DNA of 22,575 nucleotides from CAYLNK01 sp964384675 (GCA_964384675.1 CAYLNK010000073.1:1-22575), one strand, 5' to 3'; shown: positions 1-7,791, counted from the stretch's first letter. Translations and numbers: made by a program. The notes: generated by a model not told the origin, from the letters alone.

Positions 1-2
1 GC

Positions 3-134
3 GATCACGGTGCCCTGAAGCCGGAGGAGATTGCGGTGGTCGCCTTCCTCAAGGCGCGGCTCAGGAGGGGGCGCGGAAGGGAGTTACTGCCGCGCCGCCG
101 GAGTGCGGAGCCCGGGCTCGCGAACGCCACGTAG
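3..134 (+). CDS. possible C-terminal fragment of an upstream protein (5' end outside window)
   Basis: An open frame enters from the left edge and stops at TAG 132-134, giving 43 residues that begin DHGALKPEEIAVVAFLKARL and continue into a basic, Arg-rich tail. The first 20 residues resemble the closing helix of a c-type cytochrome or similar small domain (an 'L-x-PEEI-x-x-V-x-x-FLKA' pattern), but no haem motif is visible in what remains. The Arg-rich tail is low complexity and could be read-through of GC-rich DNA. Function cannot be assigned; reading it as the end of a real gene is an inference. Confidence 0.25.
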   Translation, partial: DHGALKPEEIAVVAFLKARLRRGRGRELLPRRRSAEPGLANAT

Positions 135-582
135 CCGTCAAACGATCGCCCCCGCAACGCGCGCGGAACATCTCAAAGACAGCCGCGGTGATCGCGAGTT
201 GATAGTCGCCGGCATAGCGCGTCGCCCTGCCGGCAACGACGCCCAGCGGTCGAGCATCGAACGCGGCACTCCCGCCGCACCGGCCGCATGACCGGTGTCC
301 AGTCCATCCTTCATCGGGCGACGCCATCGCGCCAATCGCGTCGCGTCTTCTCGCCGCTTCGATATCTGGGGTCTCCGCGCCGAGAGAAGGCGACGCGCAG
401 CCGGCGTTGCGGGTAGAATGACCGGGCAGGCGAAAAACCTGCATGGGGGCTTTTCCCTGATTCTCGAGCTTCGCAACCCGAGTGTCGGAGGACCTCTTAC
501 AACGCTAGAAATATCGCTCCGAACGTGACCACGTCGGCGCGACGGAATCGGGTCAAGGGCCAAGGGCGGACGGGCGAGGCGC
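135..582. other. 448-base gap without a convincing gene; leader of the SDR gene
   Basis: No open frame here has a recognisable domain. The right half (about 400-530) is richer in A and T than the surrounding genes, which fits a promoter or leader region. It contains a small hairpin, GCAGG 426-430 pairing with CCTGC 438-442 around the loop CGAAAAA. A second possible pairing links GTTGCG 406-411 with CGCAAC 472-477. A TAGAAT hexamer at 413-418 resembles a -10 box, but no matching -35 was found. The left half has a minus-strand frame that looks weakly coding (see findings). Confidence 0.4.
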
Positions 583-1437
583 GTGGGCGAGCGGACGATT
601 CTGATCACCGGCTGCTCCTCGGGCATCGGACGGGCCTGCGTGGAGCGCTTCGCGGCGGAGGGATGGCGCGTCGTCGCGACGGCGCGGCGGCCGGAGTCGA
701 TCGCCGACCTCGCGTCCGCGTCCGTCACGACGCTGCCGCTCGACGTCGACGACGCCGCGTCGATCGCCCGCGGTGTGGGCGAGGCGCTCGATCGCGTCGG
801 GCCGATCGACGTCCTCGTCAACAACGCCGGCTACGGGCAGATGGGACCGCTCCTCACGCTGACCGACGCCCAGCTGCGGGCCCAGCTGGAGACGAACGTC
901 GTCGGCACGCTCGCGGTGACCCGCGCCGTGCTCGACGGGCCGCGGGGGATGGTCGCGCGGCGATCGGGGCGCGTGGTGATGATCAGCTCCATCGTCGCCC
1001 ACGTCGCGACGCCCTTCGGCGGGCCGTACAGCGCCTCGAAGTTCGCGCTGCGCGCGCTTTCAGACGCCCTCCGGCTGGAGCTCCTCCCGTTCGGTGTCGG
1101 CGTGGTGCAGGTCGAGCCGGGCCCGATCGTCTCGCGCTTCGGCGACCACGCCGCCGAGAAGGCCGCCTCTCTGCTGCCGGCCGCCGGCTCGCCGTACGAG
1201 CCGCTCCGCCCGTTCGTCGAGAAGAGGCTGGGCGCCTCCCAGCGGAACGCGGCGCCCGCGTCCGAGGCCGCCCGCGTGGTGTGGGTCGCGGCAACGGCGT
1301 CGCGTCCACAGGCCCGCTACATGGTCACGAGCCAGGCCCGCCTGATGAAGATCGCGAAGACCCTCCTCCCCGATCGCCTCCTCGACGCGATCCTCGCCCG
1401 GGAGTTCGGGCTCGGCAAGCCGCTGCCCCGAATCTGA
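583..1437 (+). CDS. short-chain dehydrogenase/reductase (SDR)
   Basis: A 284-residue classical SDR oxidoreductase, expected to be cytosolic and NAD(P)-dependent; the substrate is unknown. The Rossmann cofactor motif TGCSSGIG is at residues 9-16 and the structural NNAG at 80-83. The catalytic set is complete: Ser136 (in ISS), Tyr149 and Lys153 in YSASK, with the usual 13-residue Ser-Tyr spacing and YxxxK. ARR at 34-36, just after beta-2, is basic, which favours NADPH over NADH (inference). The start is GTG 583, placed so that the cofactor motif begins at residue 9 as in the family; the Shine-Dalgarno is weak. Length is slightly above the 250-residue norm, with a C-terminal extension of the kind seen in lipid- or steroid-acting SDRs. 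It appears monocistronic, followed by a strong hairpin. Confidence 0.9.
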   Translation: MGERTILITGCSSGIGRACVERFAAEGWRVVATARRPESIADLASASVTTLPLDVDDAASIARGVGEALDRVGPIDVLVNNAGYGQMGPLLTLTDAQLRAQLETNVVGTLAVTRAVLDGPRGMVARRSGRVVMISSIVAHVATPFGGPYSASKFALRALSDALRLELLPFGVGVVQVEPGPIVSRFGDHAAEKAASLLPAAGSPYEPLRPFVEKRLGASQRNAAPASEAARVVWVAATASRPQARYMVTSQARLMKIAKTLLPDRLLDAILAREFGLGKPLPRI

Positions 1438-1443
1438 GCCCGA

Positions 1444-1468
1444 CCGGGGACGGACGCCGCGTCCCCGG
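1444..1468 (+). terminator. hairpin terminator after the SDR gene
   Basis: A 9-bp perfect stem, CCGGGGACG 1444-1452 with CGTCCCCGG 1460-1468 and a 7-base loop, begins 7 bases after the SDR stop codon. No U-tract follows, as is common in very GC-rich genomes, so it may act as a Rho-assisted or imperfect intrinsic terminator. Confidence 0.6.
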
Positions 1469-1579
1469 GGATCGTCACCGGTCTTGGCGGGATGGCCGTC
1501 GCCCCCTCCCGGTCCGTCCCGGAAGCGGACGGCTCATCCAAATCCCGGTCGCGCTCCCGGGCCCGGCTCGCTCGTCCCA

Positions 1580-1633
1580 CGTCTACGGGTCTTCATCCCC
1601 GAATGCGGGGCACGGCCCCTAGACCCGTGGGCG
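1580..1633 (+). promoter_or_regulatory. nested hairpin in the TonB receptor leader
   Basis: ACGGGTCT at 1585-1592 pairs perfectly with AGACCCGT at 1621-1628. In RNA the stem extends outward through G-U wobbles to 1580/1633. Inside it lies a second hairpin, CCCCG 1597-1601 with CGGGG 1606-1610 and the tetraloop AATG. It lies about 85-135 bases upstream of the receptor start. It could be a terminator for leftward read-through, an attenuator or a structured 5' leader; the sequence does not decide which. It does not match any riboswitch class I recognise. Confidence 0.35.
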
Positions 1634-1665
1634 GACGCGCTCCCCCGCCCCACGTTCCTGCCAAA

Positions 1666-1708
1666 CGGCCGCCCCAGATCCATCCGTGCACGGCGCGGCC
1701 GAGGAGGT
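1666..1708 (+). promoter_or_regulatory. strong ribosome binding site and adjacent hairpin of the TonB receptor
   Basis: GAGGAGGT at 1701-1708 is a near-perfect Shine-Dalgarno, 8 bases before ATG 1717, and fixes the receptor start despite a much longer open frame upstream (from 1492). A 7-bp inverted repeat, CGGCCGC 1666-1672 with GCGGCCG 1695-1701, ends at the first base of this site. Folding of the leader could therefore affect access of the ribosome (inference). Confidence 0.6.
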
Positions 1709-1716
1709 GTTGCGCG

Positions 1717-4680
1717 ATGAGTGCCCACGACAAGACCCGGAACCGGGACGAGAGGCGATCGAGTCCCGCCGTCGGCGGAAGGACGCGCGGGGCGGTCCGT
1801 CTGCTGGCCGCTCTCGCCCTCGCGGCGAGCGCCACGGCCTGGGCCCAATCCCAGACCGGCAACCTGTACGGCAAGGTCACCGACGACGCGGGAGCGCCCC
1901 TCCCCGGCGTCAGCGTCGCGCTGACCGGCCCGGGAACCGCCCAGACGACGGTGACGAGCGCCGCCGGCGAGTACCGCTTCCTGAGCCTCGGGCCAGGGGC
2001 CTACGCCGTCACACACACGCTCTCCGGCTTCTCCTCGGTGAAGCGCGAGGGCATCGTCATCGCCGTGAACCGCAACACCGAGCTGACCATCCCGATGAAG
2101 CTCTCGTCGGTGCAGGCCGAGCTCGTCGTGACCGTCGAGAGCCCCGTCCTCGACACCAGGAAGACCCAAACCGGCGCCACGCTCACCAAGGTCGAGCTGG
2201 AGTCGATCCCGACGGCGCGCGACCCCTGGGTCGTGATGCAGTCGGTCCCCGGCGTCCTGATGGACCGGGTGAACGTGGCTGGCAACGAGAGCGGCCAGCA
2301 GTCCAACATGGTGAACAAGGGGGCCCTCGGCACACAGACGGTCTGGAACGTCGACGGCGTCAACATCACCGACATGGGCTCGCAGTCGTCGCCCGGCTAC
2401 TACGACTTCGACTCCTTCGAGGAGATCCAGATCGGGACCGGCGGCAGCGACGTCTCCGTGCAGACCCCCGGCGTCCAGATGAACATGGTCACCAAGCGTG
2501 GATCGAACGAGATCCACGGCGGCGCCCGCCTCCTGGTCACCGACCAGAGGTGGCAGGCCAACAACATCTCGGACGAGCTCGCCCAGCAGCTGGTCATCAC
2601 CCGAAACGTCGCGGCGACCAACCAGATCCAGAACCTGCAGGACTACGGCGCCGACGTCGGCGGGCCGGTCATCAAGGACCGTCTCTGGCTCTGGGGCTCG
2701 TACGGGCGCAACCAGATCGATCTCATCACCGCCGGTGGCGGCAGCGACAAGACGACTCTCGAGAACCTGAACGCCAAGCTGAACGCGCAGATCGTGAACG
2801 GCAACTCGGCGACCGTCTTCTTCTCGCGGGGCGACAAGCAGAAGTTCGGGCGCAACGTCGGCCCGACGCGCCCCCCCGAGACCGGGTGGAACCAGAGCGG
2901 CCCGACCTCGGTGTACAAGCTCGACGACTCCCACGTCTTCTCCCCCGACCTCTTCGCCACGGCGTTCGTCTCCTACATCGACAGCGGCTTCGGCCTCATC
3001 TCGGTCGGACGCGGGCAGGCGTACCTGGACGACAACGCCATCTGGCACAACGGCTTCTACGACGTCGCCACGGAGCGGCCGCAGACCCAGGCCTCCGGCA
3101 GCGCCTCGGGCTTCTTCCGCACCGGCGAGATCGGGCACGAGCTGAAGGTCGGCTTCTCCTACCGCAGCACGCCGATCACGTCCACGACCGCCTGGGTGCA
3201 GGGCCTCTTCGGCTGCGGCACCGACCTCTGCACCTCCGGGACCAGCGCGAACGTCACCCGGGACGGCGTGAAGAAGACGGACCAGAAGTACTACGGGGGA
3301 TTCGTCTCGGACACGCTCACCCTCTCCAGCCTGACGATCAACGCCGGCCTCCGGTACGACTACCAGATCGGCAAGAACAAGGCGTTCGAGGTACCGGGCA
3401 GCCGCGTCTCGCGCGACATCGTCCCGAACAACATCCTCTCCGGAGCGGTGAGCGTCCCCGAGTACGACCCGGGCTTCCGCTGGAAGGACTTCGAGCCCCG
3501 GATCGGACTCACCTACGCCGCGGGCGCCGACAAGAAGACGCTCCTTCGGGCCAGCTACGCGCGCTTCGCCGACCAGCTGGGAGCCGTCCAGGTGAGCTAC
3601 TCGAGCCTCGCGCCCGGTATCGCCGGGGCGTACTACTCGTGGAACGACGCCAACGGCAACGGCCGGGTCGACGCGGGTGAGGTCGACACGTCGGAGATCC
3701 TCAACTTCTACGGCTTCAACCCCGACTCGCCGAGCTCGGTCTCCGCGCCGCCAAACCGCGTCGACCCGAACCTGAAGGCGGTCAAGACGGACGAGGTGCT
3801 GCTGAGCCTCGAGAGAGAGGTGCTGCCGAGCCTGGCCGTCTCGCTCTCCGGCACCTACCGCCACCTCACCGATTTCGCCTGGTCGCACGCCATCGGTCTG
3901 ACCCGGAACGACTACACCGAGGCCGGGCGCCTGACCGGCGTCCTCCCCGACGGCACGTCGTACGACGTGCCTTACTACGGGCTCCGCGAGGGCGTGCCGC
4001 GCCCCACCGGCCGGATCCTCGAGAACAGGCCCGACTACTCGCAGGACTACAAGGGAGTCGAGCTCCAGATCACCAAGCGATACGCCAAGGGGTGGATGGC
4101 GCGCGCCAGCGCCAGCTTCGGCGACTGGAAGCAGAACGTCGGCGCCAACGCCGTCGTCGATCCGACCAACTACATCGACCTGGATACCCTCTCACCCCTC
4201 TACCTCACTCCCGGCTTCAACTCCGACGGCGGCCAGGTCGTGCTGCCCGCCGGCGCCTCCTCGGGGGCGAAGGGCGCGGTCTACATCAACTCGAAGTGGC
4301 AGCTGAACCTGAACGCGCTCTACAGCCTGCCGCTCGGCTTCAACGTGGCGGGCAGCTTCTTCGCGCGCCAGGGATACCCGGTCCCGTACTTCCGCTCCGT
4401 CGGGCTCTCCGGCCAGCCTCCGGTCGAGGGCCTGAAGTACGTGGTCATCGGCGAGGTGGACTCGTACCGCCTGCCGACCGTCACGAACCTCGACCTGAGG
4501 CTCGAGAAGGTCCTCAAGGTCGCGAGCCTGGAGTTCACCCTCGGCGTCGACGTCTTCAACGTGCTCAACCGCAACACCGCGCTCCAGCGCCAGAACCAGC
4601 TGGAGCTGGGCCGCACCAACTTCATCCTCGAGGCGCAGACGCCCCGCGTCGTACGCTTCGGCGGACGGATCTCCTTCTAG
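1717..4680 (+). CDS. Oar-like TonB-dependent outer-membrane receptor with carboxypeptidase-regulatory domain
   Basis: A 987-residue outer-membrane protein. Residues 1-44 carry an Arg-rich n-region, a hydrophobic core (LLAALALAASATA) and an AWAQ-like cleavage site. Residues about 46-130 form a carboxypeptidase-regulatory-like beta sandwich (GKVTDDAGAPLPGVSVALTG, then AGEYRF and LGPGAYAV). A plug domain follows (VMQSVPGVLMDRVNV, WNVDGVNITDMG, EEIQIGTGGSDVSVQTPG, then NMVTKRGSNEIHGG), and the remainder is a beta barrel ending in the typical aromatic-terminated strand VVRFGGRISF. No TonB, ExbB or ExbD is nearby. Such receptors import large or scarce ligands (siderophores, glycans, peptides), but the substrate cannot be deduced. 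An EF-hand-type calcium loop lies in the barrel at residues 644-655. The start is fixed by GAGGAGGT 8 bases upstream. It is probably monocistronic, with hairpins on both sides. Confidence 0.9.
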   Translation: MSAHDKTRNRDERRSSPAVGGRTRGAVRLLAALALAASATAWAQSQTGNLYGKVTDDAGAPLPGVSVALTGPGTAQTTVTSAAGEYRFLSLGPGAYAVTHTLSGFSSVKREGIVIAVNRNTELTIPMKLSSVQAELVVTVESPVLDTRKTQTGATLTKVELESIPTARDPWVVMQSVPGVLMDRVNVAGNESGQQSNMVNKGALGTQTVWNVDGVNITDMGSQSSPGYYDFDSFEEIQIGTGGSDVSVQTPGVQMNMVTKRGSNEIHGGARLLVTDQRWQANNISDELAQQLVITRNVAATNQIQNLQDYGADVGGPVIKDRLWLWGSYGRNQIDLITAGGGSDKTTLENLNAKLNAQIVNGNSATVFFSRGDKQKFGRNVGPTRPPETGWNQSGPTSVYKLDDSHVFSPDLFATAFVSYIDSGFGLISVGRGQAYLDDNAIWHNGFYDVATERPQTQASGSASGFFRTGEIGHELKVGFSYRSTPITSTTAWVQGLFGCGTDLCTSGTSANVTRDGVKKTDQKYYGGFVSDTLTLSSLTINAGLRYDYQIGKNKAFEVPGSRVSRDIVPNNILSGAVSVPEYDPGFRWKDFEPRIGLTYAAGADKKTLLRASYARFADQLGAVQVSYSSLAPGIAGAYYSWNDANGNGRVDAGEVDTSEILNFYGFNPDSPSSVSAPPNRVDPNLKAVKTDEVLLSLEREVLPSLAVSLSGTYRHLTDFAWSHAIGLTRNDYTEAGRLTGVLPDGTSYDVPYYGLREGVPRPTGRILENRPDYSQDYKGVELQITKRYAKGWMARASASFGDWKQNVGANAVVDPTNYIDLDTLSPLYLTPGFNSDGGQVVLPAGASSGAKGAVYINSKWQLNLNALYSLPLGFNVAGSFFARQGYPVPYFRSVGLSGQPPVEGLKYVVIGEVDSYRLPTVTNLDLRLEKVLKVASLEFTLGVDVFNVLNRNTALQRQNQLELGRTNFILEAQTPRVVRFGGRISF

Positions 4681-4690
4681 GCATCGCCCC

Positions 4691-4718
4691 GCCCCGGCCG
4701 GCGCCCGCCGGCCGGGGC
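4691..4718 (+). terminator. 12-bp hairpin terminator after the TonB receptor
   Basis: GCCCCGGCCGGC 4691-4702 pairs perfectly with GCCGGCCGGGGC 4707-4718 around the 4-base loop GCCC, starting 10 bases after the receptor stop. A pyrimidine run (CCTCCCTTCCCCC) follows instead of a pure U-tract. It is the strongest terminator-like element in the window and separates the receptor from the methyltransferase gene. Confidence 0.75.
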
Positions 4719-4795
4719 CTCCCTTCCCCCGGGGACACGTGCTCACGTACCGTCGTGTCATGCCGAGCCCTCCGCGCGTTAATCTCGCGCACCAC

Positions 4796-5401
4796 ATGGC
4801 ACAGACGAAGACGTACGACCGGGCCTACTTCGAGAAGTGGTATCGCGATCCCGGCCATCAGGTGATCGAACGCTCGTCGGTGGCGCGAAAGGTGCGGATG
4901 GCGGTCTCGATCGCCGAGCACTTCCTGGAGCGGCCGATCGAGTCCGTGCTGGACGTCGGCTGCGGAGAAGGCCCCTGGTTCGTCCACCTCAAGGGCCTGC
5001 GGCCGGGCGTGCGGTATCTGGGGCTCGACCCGAGCGACTACGTCGTGAAGCGGTTCGGGAAGACGCGCAACATTCGCCCCGGCTCGTTCGGACAGCTCGG
5101 TGAGCTCCGGTTCGACGAGCGGTTCGACCTGATCGTCTGCTCCGACGTCCTCCACTACGTCGAGCCGAAGGAGCTGGATCGCGGCCTCTCCGGCGTCGCG
5201 GAGCTGCTGCACGGCATCGCCTTCCTCGAGGTCTTCACCACCGAGGACAACCCCGTGGGCGACCTCCACGGCTTCCTGAAGCGTCCCGCGGCCTGGTACC
5301 GCTCTCGCTTCGAGGACGCCGGGCTCCACTGGTGCGGCCCGCACTGCTACATGGGCAACGACGTGATGAGGCTCTGCTCGGCCCTCGAGATCGGCCCGTG
5401 A
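4796..5401 (+). CDS. class I SAM-dependent methyltransferase
   Basis: A 201-residue Rossmann-fold methyltransferase, predicted cytosolic; the target is unknown. SAM-binding motif I, VLDVGCGEGP, is at residues 51-60; the acidic residue of motif II is Asp78 in GLDPS; motif IV is DLIVCSDVLHYV at 111-122. The N-terminus TYDRAYFEKWYRDP resembles the lead helix seen in small-molecule methyltransferases. ATG 4796 is preferred because the conserved region follows directly, but no Shine-Dalgarno precedes it, and the in-frame ATG 4760 and GTG 4739 are possible. The stop codon overlaps the GTG start of the downstream kinase by four bases (GTGA), so the two are probably translated together. Confidence 0.82.
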   Translation: MAQTKTYDRAYFEKWYRDPGHQVIERSSVARKVRMAVSIAEHFLERPIESVLDVGCGEGPWFVHLKGLRPGVRYLGLDPSDYVVKRFGKTRNIRPGSFGQLGELRFDERFDLIVCSDVLHYVEPKELDRGLSGVAELLHGIAFLEVFTTEDNPVGDLHGFLKRPAAWYRSRFEDAGLHWCGPHCYMGNDVMRLCSALEIGP

Positions 5402-7680
5402 GCCTCGGCGCCGGCGACCGCCTCGGTACGTACGAGGTGCTGGCGCGGCTCGGCGAGGGCGGCATGGGCGAGGTGTGGCGCGCCCGGGACGGCCGGGACG
5501 GGCGCGACGTCGCCATCAAGACGCTCCGCGCCGAGCTGACCGACCGCGCGTCGCGGGAGCGGCTGCTGCGAGAGGCTCGGATCGGCGCGGGCCTCGACCA
5601 CCCGAGGGTCTGTCGCGTGCTGGAGATCGGCGAGGCTCCGGACGGCTCGACCTTCATCGTGATGGAGCTCCTCGCCGGAGAGACCCTCACGGACCGGCTC
5701 CGGGGCGGGCCCATCCCGCTCGGCGCGCTGATCCCGATCGCGCTCGAGATCCTCGACGGCCTCGCCGCGCTCCACGCCATCGGCGTGGTCCACCGGGACC
5801 TGAAGCCCTCGAACGTGTTCCTCGCGCCTGGAGGCGTGAAGCTCCTCGACCTGGGGCTCGCGCGTCCGGTCTCACTCTCGGGCTCGGGCGACGACGTGGA
5901 GAAGCTCACCGTCACGGGCGCGATCGTCGGGACGCCCCGCTACATGGCGCCGGAGCAGGTGCTGGGTCAGCCCGTCGACGCGCGCACGGACCTCTTCGCG
6001 CTCGGCGCCATCCTCTTCGAGATGGCGTCGGGACGCCCGGCGTTCGGCGGGGGCGGCATGATGGGGATCCTGCACGCCGTCCTCCACCAGCAGCCGCCCG
6101 CGCTCGGCGGTTCGCTCGCGATCACCGCGCTCGACCGCGTGATCCGCTCGGCGCTCGCCAAGCAGCCCGAGGACCGGCCGGCCTCGGCGGCGGCGCTCGC
6201 CGCGGACCTGCGCCAGCTGGTCGCGCTCACCGACGTCGGCGAAGGCGTCACGGTCCGGCCGATGAGCCGCCTCGTCGTTTTGCCGTTCCGGCTGCTGCGG
6301 CCGGACCCGGACCTCGACTTCCTTCCGTTCGGCCTCGCCGACGCGCTCACCGCGGCGCTCTCCAGCCTTCCCTCGCTCGTGGTGCGCGCAAGCCTCCTCG
6401 CCGCCCGCCTCGCGGACCTCGACCCGAAGGCGATCGCGAAGGAGGCAGAGGTGGACCTCGCCCTCACCGGCACGCTCCTCTCGTCGGGCGACCAGCTCCG
6501 GGTGACGACGCAGCTCGTCGAGGTACCGGCCGGGACCGTCGTGCTCACCCACACCGTCCAGGCGACGCGGCGCGACGTCTTCCAGGTGCAGGACGAGCTG
6601 ACCCAGCGGATCGTCGAGTCGCTCGCGCTGCCGCTCACCGACCGCGAGGCGCGGATGCTCCGGCGCGACGTGCCGGCCAGCCCGCTCGCGCACGAGCTCC
6701 TCCTGCGCGGCAACCAGGCGGCGGCGCAGCCGGGATCGTGGAGCGTGGCCCGCGACCTGTATCGCCGCGCCGTGGAGGAGGACCCGCGCTACGCGCCCGC
6801 CTGGGCGCGCCTCGCCCGCTGCCATTGGCGCCTCGGGAAGTTCGGCCGCGACGGGGAGGCGGAGATCGACGCGGCGGAGGAGGCGCTCCGCAGGGCGCTC
6901 GACCTGAACCCGGACCTGCCGATGGCCCATCACCTGGCCGCGAACATGGAGCTGGCGCTGGGGCGCTCCCTGGGCGCGCTCCGCCGGCTGCTCTCCCGGG
7001 CGCGGAGCGGGCAGCAGGACCCCGAGCTCTTCGCCGGGCTGGTGGCCGTCTGCCGCTTCTGCGGCCTCCTCGACGAGTCCCTGGCGGCCCACGCGGAGGC
7101 GCGGCGGCTCGACCCGCAGATCGTCACGAGCCTCTGCCATACGCTCTTCATGAGGGGGGACTTCGAGCGCGCGTTCGCCACCGGCGACTCGCTGGGTTTC
7201 CTGGACGCGCTGGCGCTTTCCGCGATGGGCCGCGAGGCGGAGGCCCTGGGCCGTCTGGCGCTGGACGAGGCGAGCTTCCAGCCGATGATGGTGGCGTGGC
7301 GCGGCGCGCTCCGGGCCGCCCTCGAGGGGCGTCGGGACGACGTGGTCCGGGTGGTGGCGGAGCTGGTCGAGTCGTTCCGGGACCCCGAGGCGCACTTCTA
7401 CGGCGCCCGCCTGCTGGCCCGGGTCGGGGAGACGGACCGGGCGCTCGACGTCCTGGAGCGAGTCGTCGGGACCGGCTTCGTCTGCGAGCCGATCTTCCGG
7501 AGCGACCCGTGGCTCGACCCGCTCCGCGACGCCCACCGCTTCGAGGCGGTCCTCGCCGACGCCGACGCGGGCCGGCGCCGCGCGGCGGCCGTCTTCGAGG
7601 AGGAGGGAGGCCCCCGCCTCCTGGGTCTCCACGCCGTCAACGCCCCCACCTACATCCTGGGATCCGCTCCCGAAGAATAG
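5398..7680 (+). CDS. Ser/Thr protein kinase with TolB-like and TPR domains
   Basis: A 760-residue protein. Residues about 10-275 are a PknB-type kinase: Gly loop LGEGGMGEV 18-26, catalytic Lys41 in VAIK, Glu59 in the alpha-C helix, HRDLKPSN 132-139 and GTPRYMAPEQ 178-187; all catalytic positions are present. The magnesium motif is DLG (151-153) instead of DFG, a common bacterial variant. Residues about 290-415 resemble the TolB-like/FlgO fold often fused to acidobacterial kinases (LVVLPFRLL, LALTGTLLSSGDQLRVTTQLVE). Residues about 430-740 are helical TPR-like repeats. No membrane segment separates kinase and sensor, unlike many PknB proteins, so it is probably cytosolic. The start GTG 5398 is chosen for the GTGA overlap with the methyltransferase; the kinase domain begins ten residues later. 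Substrates are unknown. Confidence 0.9.
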   Translation: MSLGAGDRLGTYEVLARLGEGGMGEVWRARDGRDGRDVAIKTLRAELTDRASRERLLREARIGAGLDHPRVCRVLEIGEAPDGSTFIVMELLAGETLTDRLRGGPIPLGALIPIALEILDGLAALHAIGVVHRDLKPSNVFLAPGGVKLLDLGLARPVSLSGSGDDVEKLTVTGAIVGTPRYMAPEQVLGQPVDARTDLFALGAILFEMASGRPAFGGGGMMGILHAVLHQQPPALGGSLAITALDRVIRSALAKQPEDRPASAAALAADLRQLVALTDVGEGVTVRPMSRLVVLPFRLLRPDPDLDFLPFGLADALTAALSSLPSLVVRASLLAARLADLDPKAIAKEAEVDLALTGTLLSSGDQLRVTTQLVEVPAGTVVLTHTVQATRRDVFQVQDELTQRIVESLALPLTDREARMLRRDVPASPLAHELLLRGNQAAAQPGSWSVARDLYRRAVEEDPRYAPAWARLARCHWRLGKFGRDGEAEIDAAEEALRRALDLNPDLPMAHHLAANMELALGRSLGALRRLLSRARSGQQDPELFAGLVAVCRFCGLLDESLAAHAEARRLDPQIVTSLCHTLFMRGDFERAFATGDSLGFLDALALSAMGREAEALGRLALDEASFQPMMVAWRGALRAALEGRRDDVVRVVAELVESFRDPEAHFYGARLLARVGETDRALDVLERVVGTGFVCEPIFRSDPWLDPLRDAHRFEAVLADADAGRRRAAAVFEEEGGPRLLGLHAVNAPTYILGSAPEE

Positions 7681-7713
7681 GGGTCGACCCGAAGACTTGG
7701 GGTCAGGTCCCGA
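7669..7713 (+). repeat. 19-bp imperfect tandem repeat over the kinase stop codon, with a GGGGTCAGGTC element
   Basis: CCCGAAGA recurs at 7669-7676 and 7688-7695, and GGGGTC at 7680-7685 and 7699-7704. This makes two units of 19 bases identical at 15 positions, with a third truncated copy beginning CCCGA at 7709. The first unit contains the kinase TAG and runs into the 10-bp palindrome GGGTCGACCC (7681-7690). The second reads into GGGGTCAGGTCCCGATTTTC, which resembles, from memory, the repeats found beside REP-associated tyrosine transposase genes. No transposase is present here. Confidence 0.5.
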
Positions 7714-7757
7714 TTTTCAACTATGGGCGACCGGAAGAGCGTCGGCCGTGGATCGCT

Positions 7758-7786
7758 GTTAACGATTCGCCCTACCGGTCGTTACC
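7758..7786 (+). promoter_or_regulatory. inverted repeat upstream of the sigma factor gene
   Basis: TAACGA 7760-7765 is mirrored by TCGTTA 7779-7784 across 13 bases; allowing one mismatch the arms extend to 7758 and 7786. It ends 5 bases before the likely GTG start of the sigma factor, in a gap with no other gene. A role as operator or as part of an autoregulated promoter is possible but inferred only from position. Confidence 0.3.
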
Positions 7787-7791
7787 ATGAT

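Noticed and set aside
426..480. Riboswitch or small RNA in the SDR leader
   Set aside because: The small hairpins do not fit any riboswitch class I know, and pairings are mutually exclusive; recorded only as part of the gap.
1492..1716. Upstream extension of the TonB receptor frame to 1492
   Set aside because: The extension is Pro/Arg-rich with no start signal, and would put a hydrophobic signal peptide 115 residues into the protein. GAGGAGGT before 1717 is decisive.
1534..3888. 784-residue open frame on the minus strand opposite the TonB receptor
   Set aside because: Its composition (long Arg/Asp/Val/Glu-rich repeats) is what an out-of-phase reading of a GC-rich coding strand yields, and the plus-strand frame has clear signal peptide, plug and barrel motifs.
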